Shown piece by piece: positions 28,302-36,600 of a DNA stretch of 64,000 nucleotides (positions are counted from its first letter, which is position 1; the number at the start of each line of letters is the position of its first letter). The DNA lies in contig NZ_VIGH01000009.1 in assembly GCF_006704125.1 (NCBI RefSeq), positions 186,001 to 250,000 on the forward strand. The letters are read 5' to 3'. The notes under the pieces were generated by a model that was given only the letters and a program-made list of their open reading frames with translations, searched no databases and was not told the origin of the DNA. The position numbers and the translations under genes are program-made. Origin of the DNA: Rhodococcus spelaei. Its GTDB lineage: Bacteria; Actinomycetota; Actinomycetes; Mycobacteriales; Mycobacteriaceae.

Positions 28302-29195
28302 GTGAGTTCGCAGCTGGCCGTGGTGACGGTGACGTATTCGCCCGGCAGACATCTCCAGGAATTCCTGGACAGTCTCGAGGACGCAACCCGGTTGTCGACG
28401 CATGTCGTGATGGCCGACAACGGGTCCACCGACGGAGCGCCGGAAGCCGCCGCCGAGACGAATTCGAACGTGCGACTGCTGCGGACCGGCGGGAACATCG
28501 GCTACGGCGGTGCGATCAACCGCGCGGTCGCCGAGCTGGACCCCGCGTGCGAGTTCGTGATGATCGCCAACCCCGACATCCGCTGGGGCGCCGGTTCGAT
28601 CGACGCGTTGCTCGACGCCGCGGCGCGGTGGCCGCGGGCGGGTGCGTTGGGACCGCTGGTTCTCGAGCCGGACGGCAGCGTGTATCCGTCGGCTCGGCAC
28701 GTACCGGGACTGGTCTCCGGTGCCGGGCACGCAGTGCTCGGCACGGTGTGGCCGTCGAACCCGTGGACCAAGCGGTACCGCCAGGAGGACGAGCAGATCT
28801 CCGAGCGGTCGGTCGGGTGGCTGTCCGGATCCTGCCTTCTGGTGCGGCGGGCCGCGTTCGACTCGATCAACGGGTTCGACTCGCGGTACTTCATGTACAT
28901 GGAGGACGTGGACCTCGGCGACCGGCTCGGCCGGGCCGGCTGGCACAACGTGTTCGTACCGACCGCGGAGGTCACGCACGCGAAGGGGCACGCGGCGGGA
29001 CGGCATCCGGAACTGATGCTGCCCGCACATCACCAGAGCGCGTACCGATTCCAGGCGGATCGGCATCCGCACTGGTGGCAAGCGCCGTTGCGCTGGGCAC
29101 TCAAGGGGGGGCTCGCGGTGCGATCGAAGGTGGCCGTTGCGGCGGCCGTACGGAGCAGGGCGAAAAACGAGGGGATGACCGACGATGGCAAGTGA
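28302..29195 (+). CDS. wbbL: Rhamnosyltransferase (GT2), N-acetylglucosaminyl-diphospho-decaprenol L-rhamnosyltransferase
   Basis: 297 residues, GT-A fold. VVTVTYSPG opens the nucleotide-sugar site, MADNGSTDGAPE and NPDIRWG follow, and GWLSGSCLLVRRAAFDSINGFDSRYFMYMEDVDLGDR is the acceptor-side signature of WbbL-type enzymes. It adds rhamnose from dTDP-Rha to decaprenyl-PP-GlcNAc to form the arabinogalactan linkage unit. Its end overlaps the manC start by 11 bp, and it follows rmlD by 10 bp. Confidence 0.93.
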   Translation: MSSQLAVVTVTYSPGRHLQEFLDSLEDATRLSTHVVMADNGSTDGAPEAAAETNSNVRLLRTGGNIGYGGAINRAVAELDPACEFVMIANPDIRWGAGSIDALLDAAARWPRAGALGPLVLEPDGSVYPSARHVPGLVSGAGHAVLGTVWPSNPWTKRYRQEDEQISERSVGWLSGSCLLVRRAAFDSINGFDSRYFMYMEDVDLGDRLGRAGWHNVFVPTAEVTHAKGHAAGRHPELMLPAHHQSAYRFQADRHPHWWQAPLRWALKGGLAVRSKVAVAAAVRSRAKNEGMTDDGK

Positions 29196-30264
29196 CACGC
29201 CCGTGGACGCGGTGGTGCTGGTCGGCGGGAAGGGCACCCGGCTGCGGCCGCTGACCCTCTCCGCACCGAAGCCGATGTTGCCGACGGCCGGGGTGCCGTT
29301 CCTGACGCACCTGCTGGCGCGGATCAAGGCGGCCGGGATCACGCACGTGGTGCTCGGCACCTCCTTCAAGGCCGAGGTCTTCGAGGAGTACTTCGGCGAC
29401 GGGTCCGACCTGGGCCTCGAGATCGAGTACGTCACCGAGACCGAGCCGCTCGGCACCGGTGGCGGTATCCGCAACGTGCTGCCGAAACTGCGCGCCGACA
29501 ACGTCATCGTCTTCAACGGCGACGTGCTCGGCGGGATGGACCTGCGCGACGTGCTGGCCAGCCATACCGAGCACGAAGCGGACGTGACGCTGCACCTGGT
29601 GCGGGTCGGCGATCCGCGCGCGTTCGGCTGTGTGACCACCGACGGCGACGGCCGGGTCGCCGACTTCCTGGAGAAGACCCAGGATCCGCCGACCGACCAG
29701 ATCAATGCCGGCTGCTACGTCTTCAAGCGCGAGATCATCGAGAAGATCCCGGCCGGGCGTCCGGTGTCGGTGGAGCGTGAGGTGTTCCCCAGCCTGCTCG
29801 CCGACGGGCGCCGGGTGTTCGGGTTCGTGGACAACTCGTACTGGCGCGACATGGGGACCCCCGAGGATTTCGTGCACGGTTCCGCCGACCTCGTTCGCGG
29901 TGTCGCGCAGTCGCCCGCCCTGGACGGACAGCGCGGGGAGTCGCTGGTGCATCCCGGCGCGGGCATCGCGCCGGGTGCGGTGCTGATCGGTGGCACCGTG
30001 GTCGGCCGCGGCGCCGAGGTCGGCGCGGGTGCGCGCCTGGACGGGGCGATCCTGTTCGACGGCGCAGTAGTCGAGGCGGGCGCGACGGTGGAGCGTTCCA
30101 TCGTCGGTTTCGGTGCCCGGATCGGCCCGCGCGCACTGGTGCGCGACGCGGTGATCGGGGACGGTGCCGACATCGGAGCGCGCTGCGAGCTGCTTCGCGG
30201 CGCTCGGGTGTGGCCGGGTGTCGCGCTGCCCGACGGCGGGGTGCGGTTCTCCACCGACGTGTGA
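29185..30264 (+). CDS. manC: Mannose-1-phosphate guanylyltransferase
   Basis: 359 residues. Nucleotidyltransferase domain 1-235 with VGGKGTRLRPLTLSAPKPML and the sugar site FNGDVLGGMD; left-handed beta-helix with hexapeptide repeats from about 250 to the end. It makes GDP-mannose from Man-1-P and GTP. The mycobacterial orthologue Rv3264c has been called manB or manC by different authors; I use manC so that manB can name the phosphomannomutase further along. It is in the rmlD-wbbL operon. Confidence 0.92.
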   Translation: MASDTPVDAVVLVGGKGTRLRPLTLSAPKPMLPTAGVPFLTHLLARIKAAGITHVVLGTSFKAEVFEEYFGDGSDLGLEIEYVTETEPLGTGGGIRNVLPKLRADNVIVFNGDVLGGMDLRDVLASHTEHEADVTLHLVRVGDPRAFGCVTTDGDGRVADFLEKTQDPPTDQINAGCYVFKREIIEKIPAGRPVSVEREVFPSLLADGRRVFGFVDNSYWRDMGTPEDFVHGSADLVRGVAQSPALDGQRGESLVHPGAGIAPGAVLIGGTVVGRGAEVGAGARLDGAILFDGAVVEAGATVERSIVGFGARIGPRALVRDAVIGDGADIGARCELLRGARVWPGVALPDGGVRFSTDV

Positions 30265-30328
30265 GTTCTGTTGCCGACTGCAACCCCCAGCTCGGTGTGA
30301 CCGGGCGCACGCTGGCAAGATCGATCGG

Positions 30329-31114
30329 GTGAACTCGCCGGAACCTGTTTTTCATCGCTACGTCGCGCTCGGGGACTCGTTCACCGAGGGACTCGGGGAC
30401 CCTGCGCCGTCGCGGCCGAACGGGCTCCGGGGCTGGGCCGACCGGGTCGCAGAGCAGCTCGCCACCCGCACCGACGAGTTCGGGTACGCCAATCTGGCTG
30501 TGCGCGGAAAGCTCCTCGACCAGGTTCTCGACGATCAGTTGGATGCGGCCGTCGCGCTCGAGCCGGATCTGGTCACGGTGTACGCGGGCGGCAACGACAT
30601 GATGCGGCCGTCGGTGGACATCGACGGCCTGGTCGAGCGCTACGACGCCGCGATCGGCAAGCTCACCGCGACCGGTGCGAGAGTCGCGGTGTGGACCGCG
30701 TACGACGCCGGCTGGAACGCGATCTTCAAGGCGATGCGCGGCCGCACCGCCGTCTACAACGAGCTCGTCCGCGAGGTGGTCGAGCGGCACGGCGCGACCC
30801 TGGTCGACTTCTGGCGGTTCGACGGCTACGACGACGAGCGGATGTGGGACTGGGACCGCCTGCACATGGCGACCCCGGGGCACGAGCGGATGGCGGTCGA
30901 GGTGCTCGACGCGCTCGGCGTGCCGCACGAGCTGGACGCGCCCGATCTCGGGCCGGTCCCGGTCCAGACCACGGCGGAGCGGCGCCGGGTGAACTACACC
31001 TGGACCAAGGACTTCCTCGGCCCGTGGATCGGTCGACGCCTCACCGGCAGGTCGTCGGGCGACACCGTCACCGCGAGAAGGCCAGAGCTGGGCCCGATCT
31101 CGGTCCAGGACTGA
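30329..31114 (+). CDS. SGNH/GDSL hydrolase
   Basis: 261 residues without a signal peptide. Block I ALGDSFTEGLGD carries the nucleophile Ser, block II has the oxyanion Gly, block III is YAGGNDMM, and block V is DRLHMATPGHERMA with Asp and His. It is a probable cytosolic ester or sugar-ester hydrolase; the substrate is unknown. The GTG start lies seven bases after CAAGAT. The C-terminal 40 residues are basic and outside the domain. It ends the cell-wall gene group, followed by a striking inverted repeat. Confidence 0.88.
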   Translation: MNSPEPVFHRYVALGDSFTEGLGDPAPSRPNGLRGWADRVAEQLATRTDEFGYANLAVRGKLLDQVLDDQLDAAVALEPDLVTVYAGGNDMMRPSVDIDGLVERYDAAIGKLTATGARVAVWTAYDAGWNAIFKAMRGRTAVYNELVREVVERHGATLVDFWRFDGYDDERMWDWDRLHMATPGHERMAVEVLDALGVPHELDAPDLGPVPVQTTAERRRVNYTWTKDFLGPWIGRRLTGRSSGDTVTARRPELGPISVQD

Positions 31115-31156
31115 CTGGCCGCGTCGCCCGGCCGCGAGAAACACACAATGCGTCAC

Positions 31157-31201
31157 AAATCCAATCTGTACAGATCGCCCCAATCTGTACAGATTGGATT
31201 T
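31157..31201. repeat. Nested palindromes ATCTGTACAGAT in a 19-bp perfect inverted repeat
   Basis: Left arm AAATCCAATCTGTACAGAT (31157-31175) and its exact complement at 31183-31201 are separated by seven bases. Each arm itself contains the 12-bp palindrome ATCTGTACAGAT. The block is AT-rich in GC-rich surroundings and lies between convergent genes. It could be a bidirectional terminator or a double operator. Confidence 0.85.
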
Positions 31202-31285
31202 GATGCAAGTTGGTGTTTTCTGAGCTGCGCCGAGCTGAGTCGCGTCGGGCGGTGTCCTGTGAGTGGCGCGGTCAGCGCACTGGGT

Positions 31286-31897
31286 TCAGTCAGGGCTTGC
31301 CGTCGATGCCTCGTGTTGGTCTGTGAGGAGCGCGACTGCGCCGAGGAGCAGAGCCGCCAGGGCGATCAGGAGCGGCGCGGCGAGCAAGGCTCCCCACGTT
31401 GCCGCCACCGACGCGAGGGCGGCGACGACGCAGGCGACCGCAAGAAGCCGGCGGCTGCGTGAGCGGGCGACCAGAACCAGCGCGCCCGCGCAGGCCAGCG
31501 CGCCGCCGCCCCACGCCGCGCTCGCGCCGTAGGCGCCGCTGAGCCCGGCGGGCACCGAGGCGATCGCCTGCAGCACGAGCGCGGCCGCTGCCGCCGTCGC
31601 CAGGCGCCGTGCAGAGGCGAGGCGGACATCGGGGTCGGCGTCGCGACAGGCCGAGCGGATGCCGATGACGAGCGTGACGGCGCCGACGGTGGCAGCGAAC
31701 ATCAATCCCGGTATGGCGTAAGCGATTCCGTCGGGACAGATCCACCCCGTCATGCCGTCGATTCGGGTCGACGTGCACCCGAGGTGAAGTCCGTCCCGGA
31801 ACAGCGACACCAGTGGGCCGGCGGCGATGATGCTGACGACGAGCGCGACCGCCGCGCTGAGTGCGAACAGGCGCAGCAGTCTCATCGGCGGCGTCAT
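31286..31897 (-). CDS. Hypothetical integral membrane protein
   Basis: 203 residues. Five likely membrane segments: about 8-28, 57-77, 97-117, 125-145, 150-185. A loop after helix 1 (LGCTSTRIDGMTGWICPDG) has two Cys that could form an extracytoplasmic disulphide. I do not recognise the family. A second in-frame ATG at 31885 would remove four residues. It lies downstream of the Nudix gene on the same strand after a 29-bp gap. Confidence 0.6.
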   Translation of the reverse strand: MTPPMRLLRLFALSAAVALVVSIIAAGPLVSLFRDGLHLGCTSTRIDGMTGWICPDGIAYAIPGLMFAATVGAVTLVIGIRSACRDADPDVRLASARRLATAAAAALVLQAIASVPAGLSGAYGASAAWGGGALACAGALVLVARSRSRRLLAVACVVAALASVAATWGALLAAPLLIALAALLLGAVALLTDQHEASTASPD

Positions 31898-31926
31898 GCG
31901 CCCGACAGTAGCCGCCGACGGGTCGA

Positions 31927-32499
31927 TCAGTCGGCCGTCTGGATTCCGTCGGTGCGCAGGCGGGCCAGGGTGACGAGGTGATCGATGGTCTCGCGCTCCG
32001 CGGTGTCCGGCAGCGCGTCGACCGGCCACCACCTCAGGTCGGTGGACTCGTCGGATCGCACGATCGGCGCGTCGGTCGGCGCCCACACCAGGAACCGCAG
32101 ATCCAGATGCCGGGTGGGCTGCCCGAGAGAGCAGGTGATCGGGTGGGTGTGCGCGGACAACAACGCCGGATCGATCCGCAGACCCTCGACACCGGACTCC
32201 TCGGTGGCCTCGCGCAGCGCCGCGTCGACGACCGTCGCGTCGCCCGGCTCGCAGTGTCCGCCGAGCTGGATCCACCGCCCGACCCGCGGATGCAGGGTCA
32301 GTAGCACCTGTCGCCGATCCTCGCTGAGCACCAGTGACGAGGCGGTGATGTGTCCGGGGGCGTGCTCGCGCAGGCACCCGAGCGGCGCCGAGTCGAGGAA
32401 CGCGAGCATGGTGTGCCGCAGCGACTCGTCGGCGGCGTCCGGAGTCCGCCAGTCCACCAACGCCTCTCGCGCGGAGCGATGGAGGGACTGCGCGCTCAC
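31927..32499 (-). CDS. Nudix hydrolase
   Basis: 190 residues. The Nudix box is [27 protein letters not shown] (about 96-122), with the metal-binding REATEE intact. The N-terminal 45 residues are helical and variable. The specific nucleotide cannot be told. The GTG start overlaps the fbiB stop (ATGTGA), so it is translated with the F420 genes; an orthologue follows fbiB in many Corynebacteriales, which hints at a house-cleaning or cofactor-related role. Confidence 0.88.
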   Translation of the reverse strand: MSAQSLHRSAREALVDWRTPDAADESLRHTMLAFLDSAPLGCLREHAPGHITASSLVLSEDRRQVLLTLHPRVGRWIQLGGHCEPGDATVVDAALREATEESGVEGLRIDPALLSAHTHPITCSLGQPTRHLDLRFLVWAPTDAPIVRSDESTDLRWWPVDALPDTAERETIDHLVTLARLRTDGIQTAD

Positions 32500-33845
32500 A
32501 TCTCCACCAGTAGCTCGCCCGGCGCCACCGGCGGGCGCGGCGTGGGCGGCTCGACAGGGTTGCCGATCGCGATCGCGCCGAGCGCCTGCCAGTCGGCCCG
32601 CAGTCCGAGTTCGTCCCGCACCAGGTCCGCGGCGAAGATCGTGGACCCGATCCAGCAACTGCCGATTCCCTTGGTGGCCAACGACACCAGCAGACCCTGC
32701 ACCGCGGCACCCGCGGCGACGGTGAACATGGTCTGCTCGGCGCGGGTGCGACCGTCGTCCGGGTACGAGTGCGCCCCGTCGGGCACGCAGAAGGGGATCA
32801 CCAGCTCGGGCGACTCGAAGAGGATGTTGCCGCGGTCGAGCCGTTTGGCGATCGCGGCCTCGCTCAGTCCGTCGGCGGTGAGGTCCGCCCGCCACTGCTC
32901 GCGCATCGCATTGAGCAGTCGGAGCCGGGTGGCGGCAGTCCTGATCCAGACGAACCGCACCGGGCGGGTGTGGTGCGGCGCGGGTGCGGTCAACGCTTCC
33001 GCGATCGCGTCCCGCACCGCATGTGGGTCGACGGATTCGGAGGAGAACTCGCGGATCGACCGGCGCAGCAGGAGCGCCTCGCCGCGGCCCTGGGCGAGCG
33101 CCTCGTTGGTGCCGAGCCAGAACAGGTCTTCCTCGCCGCGTCGGAGCAGGTCTTTCGCCCCGGATCCGTCGTCCTCGAGCGATATTCCGCGCACCACCGC
33201 GACGGGGAGGCTGCCGACCTTGCCCTTGACGAGGTCGCCGGCCGCGGCCAGCTCGTCCGCAATCGCCACGGAGGTGACGAACAGTTCGTTGCCTTGCGCA
33301 TCCACCGAGCCGGCGTAACCGTGCAGCACCGGCAGGCCCGCGGAGCCGATCGCGGCGTCGGTCTGGCCGTGCCGCCAGGCCCGGCCCATCGTGTCGGTGA
33401 CCACGACTGCCACGGTGACTCCGAGCAGCTGCGTGATCCGCTCTCGCAGGGCCCGCGCGCTGGCGTCGGGATCCTCCGGCAGCAGGGCCAGTTCGGCGGG
33501 GTGGACGTTCGAACCGTCGATCCCCGAGGCGGCCTGGACGATGCCGAGGCGATTCTCGGTGATCAGGGTGCGGCCCTTGCGGGCGACCACCCGTACTGCC
33601 TCCTGGTCGACGAGAACCCTTCGGGCGGCGTCCCTTTCGTCGGGGTCGGTCGGGGACTGAACGATCCGGCCCTCGACCTTGGAGACGATCTTGCTGGTCA
33701 CGACCAGTACGTCGCCGTCGGCGAGCCACGGCGCGGCCGCGGCGATCGCGGCGGCGAGGTCGTCGCCGGGCCGGAACTCCGGCAGTCCGGGGACGGGCAG
33801 GATCTCCACGGCGCCGCCGGCGCCGTGGTCGGCGACGGCGCTCAC
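32496..33845 (-). CDS. fbiB: Coenzyme F420:L-glutamate ligase / dehydro-F420-0 reductase, fused
   Basis: 449 residues. The N-terminal half (about 1-245) is a CofE-type ligase, with [13 protein letters not shown] and [18 protein letters not shown]. The C-terminal half (about 250-449) is an FMN-binding nitroreductase fold ([22 protein letters not shown]). The full-length mycobacterial FbiB adds the poly-glutamate tail and its C-terminal domain reduces dehydro-F420-0. It starts with GTG overlapping the fbiA stop by three bases, so the pair is co-translated. Confidence 0.95.
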   Translation of the reverse strand: MSAVADHGAGGAVEILPVPGLPEFRPGDDLAAAIAAAAPWLADGDVLVVTSKIVSKVEGRIVQSPTDPDERDAARRVLVDQEAVRVVARKGRTLITENRLGIVQAASGIDGSNVHPAELALLPEDPDASARALRERITQLLGVTVAVVVTDTMGRAWRHGQTDAAIGSAGLPVLHGYAGSVDAQGNELFVTSVAIADELAAAGDLVKGKVGSLPVAVVRGISLEDDGSGAKDLLRRGEEDLFWLGTNEALAQGRGEALLLRRSIREFSSESVDPHAVRDAIAEALTAPAPHHTRPVRFVWIRTAATRLRLLNAMREQWRADLTADGLSEAAIAKRLDRGNILFESPELVIPFCVPDGAHSYPDDGRTRAEQTMFTVAAGAAVQGLLVSLATKGIGSCWIGSTIFAADLVRDELGLRADWQALGAIAIGNPVEPPTPRPPVAPGELLVEM

Positions 33846-34801
33846 ACACTCACCCCGGCCAGCCGCAGCGCGGCGCGAGCCATCTCGGCGGTGGTCTCGG
33901 GATCGGTCATCAGCAACGGGACCGACTCGACGGCGACCCCGGGCACGTCCGCGGTGTCGGTCTCGTGAACGAGCCAGCCGTCGAGGATCCCGGTCTCGGA
34001 CCGGGATCCGTAGTAGCGGCCGATCGCCTCGGCGGACGTCTGCACGCCGATCACCTCGAGGCATTCGTCGGCCATGCCGCGCAACGGTTTACCGTCGATC
34101 ACTGGAGACAGTCCGACCACCTTCGCCCGGCCGGTCCGCAGGGCGCCGCGGATCCCCGGAACCGCCAGGATCGCGCCGACGCTCACCACCGGGTTCGACG
34201 GGGCGAGCAGGACCGCGTCCGCGTTCTCGAGAGCCTCGAGCACGCCGGGGGCGGGGGTGGCCTTGTCGGCGCCGACGTGGGCAAAGCTGTGCGTCGGTAC
34301 CTGGGCGCGGTAGCGCACCCACCACTCCTGGAAATGGATGGCACGTTGCTCGTCGTCGGTGGGATCGGTGATGACGACGTGGGTTTCGCTGCGATCGTCG
34401 GTCACCGGGATCAGCCTGACCCCCGGCTGCCAGCGGTTGCACAGCGCCTCGGTCACCGCGGACAGCGGATACCCGGTGCGGAGCATCTGCGAGCGGATCA
34501 GGTGGGTCGCGATGTCGCGGTCGCCGAGGCCGAACCAGTCGGGCTTCGCGCCGTAGGCCGCGAGTTCCTCCTTGGCGTTCCAGGTTTCGCCGACGTGACC
34601 CCAGCCGCGCTCGGGATCGATGCCCCCACCGAGGGTGTACATGCAGGTGTCGAGGTCCGGACAGATGCGAAGACCGTGCATCCACACGTCGTCGCCGACG
34701 TTGACGATCGCGGTGATCTCGTCCGATTCCGTGAGCAGGCTTCGCACACCCTGCAGAAAACGCGCCCCGCCGACTCCGCCGACCAATACAGTGACTCTCA
34801 C
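33842..34801 (-). CDS. fbiA: Phosphoenolpyruvyl/2-phospho-L-lactate transferase of F420 synthesis
   Basis: 319 residues, CofD family. [14 protein letters not shown] (about 5-18), [28 protein letters not shown] and [12 protein letters not shown] are the family blocks. In actinobacteria it joins phosphoenolpyruvyl from EPPG to Fo, giving dehydro-F420-0 for FbiB. The GTG start is eight bases after TAGGCT (34815-34810 on this strand), a likely leaderless promoter. A longer N-terminus is open but is not conserved. It is divergent from whiB2. Confidence 0.95.
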   Translation of the reverse strand: MRVTVLVGGVGGARFLQGVRSLLTESDEITAIVNVGDDVWMHGLRICPDLDTCMYTLGGGIDPERGWGHVGETWNAKEELAAYGAKPDWFGLGDRDIATHLIRSQMLRTGYPLSAVTEALCNRWQPGVRLIPVTDDRSETHVVITDPTDDEQRAIHFQEWWVRYRAQVPTHSFAHVGADKATPAPGVLEALENADAVLLAPSNPVVSVGAILAVPGIRGALRTGRAKVVGLSPVIDGKPLRGMADECLEVIGVQTSAEAIGRYYGSRSETGILDGWLVHETDTADVPGVAVESVPLLMTDPETTAEMARAALRLAGVSV

Positions 34802-35120
34802 AGGCCAACAGCCTAGGCGGCCTGTCGTTACTCGGTGGAGCGGCACCGTGCCCACCGGCGTGGCCGATGCGACACGCGGATGACGCGCACGAATGCGGCG
34901 ACGGCATGGAATCGGTCTCCGTGGTGGTAGGGGAATTCTCCCGACGGCTTGACCCGCCACTGCAGTCCGTGTCTAATCACAGGTATGTCATTCCGAGGTC
35001 GTCACCCGAGATGGTTTGCGGTGGGCCTTGATTCGAACGCTCGTTCCCACGGGAATGGCATATCCGGGGATTCAATCATTCAGGAGATTCTGCGCTATCA
35101 AAGGTGAGGAGGCGGAACGG
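34802..35120. promoter_or_regulatory. Divergent fbiA / whiB2 intergenic region
   Basis: 319 bp without a gene I can support. It contains the fbiA -10 box TAGGCT at the left end and a well-formed whiB2 promoter at 34949-34977. After that promoter comes a leader of about 135 nt, with GATTCAATCATTCAGGAGATTC in the middle and GAGGAGG just before the whiB2 ATG. Some ATG codons in the leader lack ribosome binding sites. Confidence 0.6.
34949..34977 (+). promoter_or_regulatory. whiB2 promoter
   Basis: TTGACC (34949-34954), 17-bp spacer, TCTAAT (34972-34977). This is the best vegetative-type promoter in the window. It would give an mRNA start near 34984 and a leader of about 137 nt, unusually long next to the many leaderless genes here. 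Confidence 0.65.
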
Positions 35121-35516
35121 ATGTCCACTCTGCACGAGGAGTCTTTTACTCATCTCAGCGAGCTTGGCAACGAACCGCAGACCGATTCCAGGGCGGGCGC
35201 ATCGGGGGATGGCCGCCGAATTCAGGGCGACGCGATCAGTGATCGTCCACAACTCAGCCTGATCGTCAACGGATTCGACGACATGTTCGAGTCGATCGAG
35301 GATCAGTGGCAGGAGCGCGCGCTGTGCGCGCAGACCGATCCCGAGGCGTTCTTCCCTGAGAAGGGTGGCTCGACGCGGGAGGCCAAGCGCATCTGCCTCG
35401 GCTGCGAGGTTCGCGACGAGTGCCTCGAGTATGCGCTGGCGAACGACGAACGATTCGGGATCTGGGGTGGCCTCTCCGAGCGCGAGCGCCGGCGCCTCAA
35501 GCGCGGCATCGTCTGA
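35121..35516 (+). CDS. whiB2: WhiB-family iron-sulphur regulator
   Basis: 131 residues from the ATG with GAGGAGG upstream; earlier in-frame starts lack a ribosome binding site. The four cluster Cys are C69, C92, C95 and C101 (C-X22-C-X2-C-X5-C), followed by the turn GIWGGLSERERRRLKR. WhiB2/WhmD/WhiB of mycobacteria and streptomycetes is needed for septation. Position next to fbiA matches Rv3260c-Rv3261. It binds a [4Fe-4S] cluster and acts with the sigma factor. A perfect intrinsic terminator follows. Confidence 0.95.
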   Translation: MSTLHEESFTHLSELGNEPQTDSRAGASGDGRRIQGDAISDRPQLSLIVNGFDDMFESIEDQWQERALCAQTDPEAFFPEKGGSTREAKRICLGCEVRDECLEYALANDERFGIWGGLSERERRRLKRGIV

Positions 35517-35523
35517 ACGACTG

Positions 35524-35558
35524 AAAACCGTTGGTGCTCAATCGCACCAACGGTTTTT
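35524..35558 (+). terminator. Intrinsic terminator after whiB2
   Basis: AAAACCGTTGGTGC and its exact complement enclose TCAATC and end in TTTTT. It is the only classical stem plus T-run terminator in the window. The A-run on the left arm lets it also stop transcription from the convergent gene. Confidence 0.92.
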
Positions 35559-36052
35559 CATTCGTCAGGGTCGTCGGTGAGGTCGGGATCGATCACTTCG
35601 GGATCCACCCCGAGGTAGGTCGCGACCTGACGCACCAGGACCTCGTTGAGCAGATCGACCAGGTCGTCCTGGCGTTTGGCGCGCAGTTCGAGCGGCCTGC
35701 GGAACAGCACCAGGCGCGCCCGCGTTGCGGTGCCGTGTCGATCGACGCCGGCCGGGACCAGTCGCGACAGCGGCACGGGTCCCTCCGCCACGACCTCCGG
35801 CGGCCAGGTCACGGAATCCGGGTCCAGCGCACGGATTTTCGGCACTTCGTCGACGGCGATGTCGAGTTTGGTGATGCGGTCGTGCCAACGTGCGTCGATC
35901 GGTGCGAACGCCTCGAGCACCAGCATGTCGAACTTCTCCGCGCGGCTGCGCCAGGCGGGCACGTGCTCCGGAAAGACCGGTCCACGGATGCCCCGGCCTC
36001 GCCGAGCCACCGAACGGGAACTCAGTGGACGTCCGTGTCGGGCTCTGCGCAT
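35558..36052 (-). CDS. Metallopeptidase-family (zincin-like) protein without HEXXH
   Basis: 164 residues, positional orthologue of Rv3259. The fold region runs from about 40 to 160, with RDALDPDSV-like and RLVLFRRPLELRAK segments. Zincin_1 proteins normally carry HEXXH near the C-terminus; here the aligned stretch reads LLNEVLVRQVATYLG, with the first His replaced by Asn and the second by Gln. Peptidase activity is therefore doubtful. The ATG is eight bases after TAGGAT (36066-36061 on this strand). It is convergent with whiB2 and divergent from DUF3499. Confidence 0.75.
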   Translation of the reverse strand: MRRARHGRPLSSRSVARRGRGIRGPVFPEHVPAWRSRAEKFDMLVLEAFAPIDARWHDRITKLDIAVDEVPKIRALDPDSVTWPPEVVAEGPVPLSRLVPAGVDRHGTATRARLVLFRRPLELRAKRQDDLVDLLNEVLVRQVATYLGVDPEVIDPDLTDDPDE

Positions 36053-36133
36053 GAGGGTCAATCCTACCGACACCCAAACCCTTCCGGTGTGTCCGAGTAG
36101 GCGTCGCAGAGGTGGAGGGCTACCCTCACAGAC

Positions 36134-36511
36134 GTGAGAGCACTGCGTCGATGCTGCCGGCCTGGGTGTAAGAACCCCGCCGTTGCGACGCTGACGTATG
36201 TCTACTCGGACTCGACCGCCGTGGTCGGTCCGCTGGCGACCGTCGACGAACCGCATTCCTGGGACCTGTGCGATTCCCACGCGTCCCGGATCACCGCCCC
36301 CAAGGGGTGGGAGCTGGTGCGCTACGAGGGCGGATTCGCCAGCCCCACGCCCGACGAGGACGACCTGACGGCGTTGGCCGAGGCGGTCCGGGAGGCGGGC
36401 CGCGGCGAGCGCGGAACGTCGGAAGGTCGGTCGGAGGACGCGCTGAGCCAGGTCAACACCAGGACCGGCCGCCGAGGTCATCTGCGGGTACTTCCCGACC
36501 CGACCAGCTAG
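36134..36511 (+). CDS. DUF3499 family protein
   Basis: 125 residues, orthologue of Rv3258c by position. The start RRCCRPGCKNPAVATLTY and later WDLCDSHASR place three to four Cys and a His so that a small zinc site is possible. The remainder is polar and probably disordered. It precedes the mannose genes on the same strand. TACCCT sits seven bases before the GTG start. Function unknown. Confidence 0.85.
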   Translation: MRALRRCCRPGCKNPAVATLTYVYSDSTAVVGPLATVDEPHSWDLCDSHASRITAPKGWELVRYEGGFASPTPDEDDLTALAEAVREAGRGERGTSEGRSEDALSQVNTRTGRRGHLRVLPDPTS

Positions 36512-36600
36512 TCGCGCCGGGCGCTGTCCGGCCGTGCGGGGCACTAGGCTGTCCGATACAGCGCGCGATCAAGACCGTCCCCGAACGCAGGAGTAATGCA

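Noticed and set aside
31140-31205. tRNA or small RNA gene at the nested palindromes
   Set aside because: The fold is a simple perfect stem with no cloverleaf features or CCA, and no promoter is seen.
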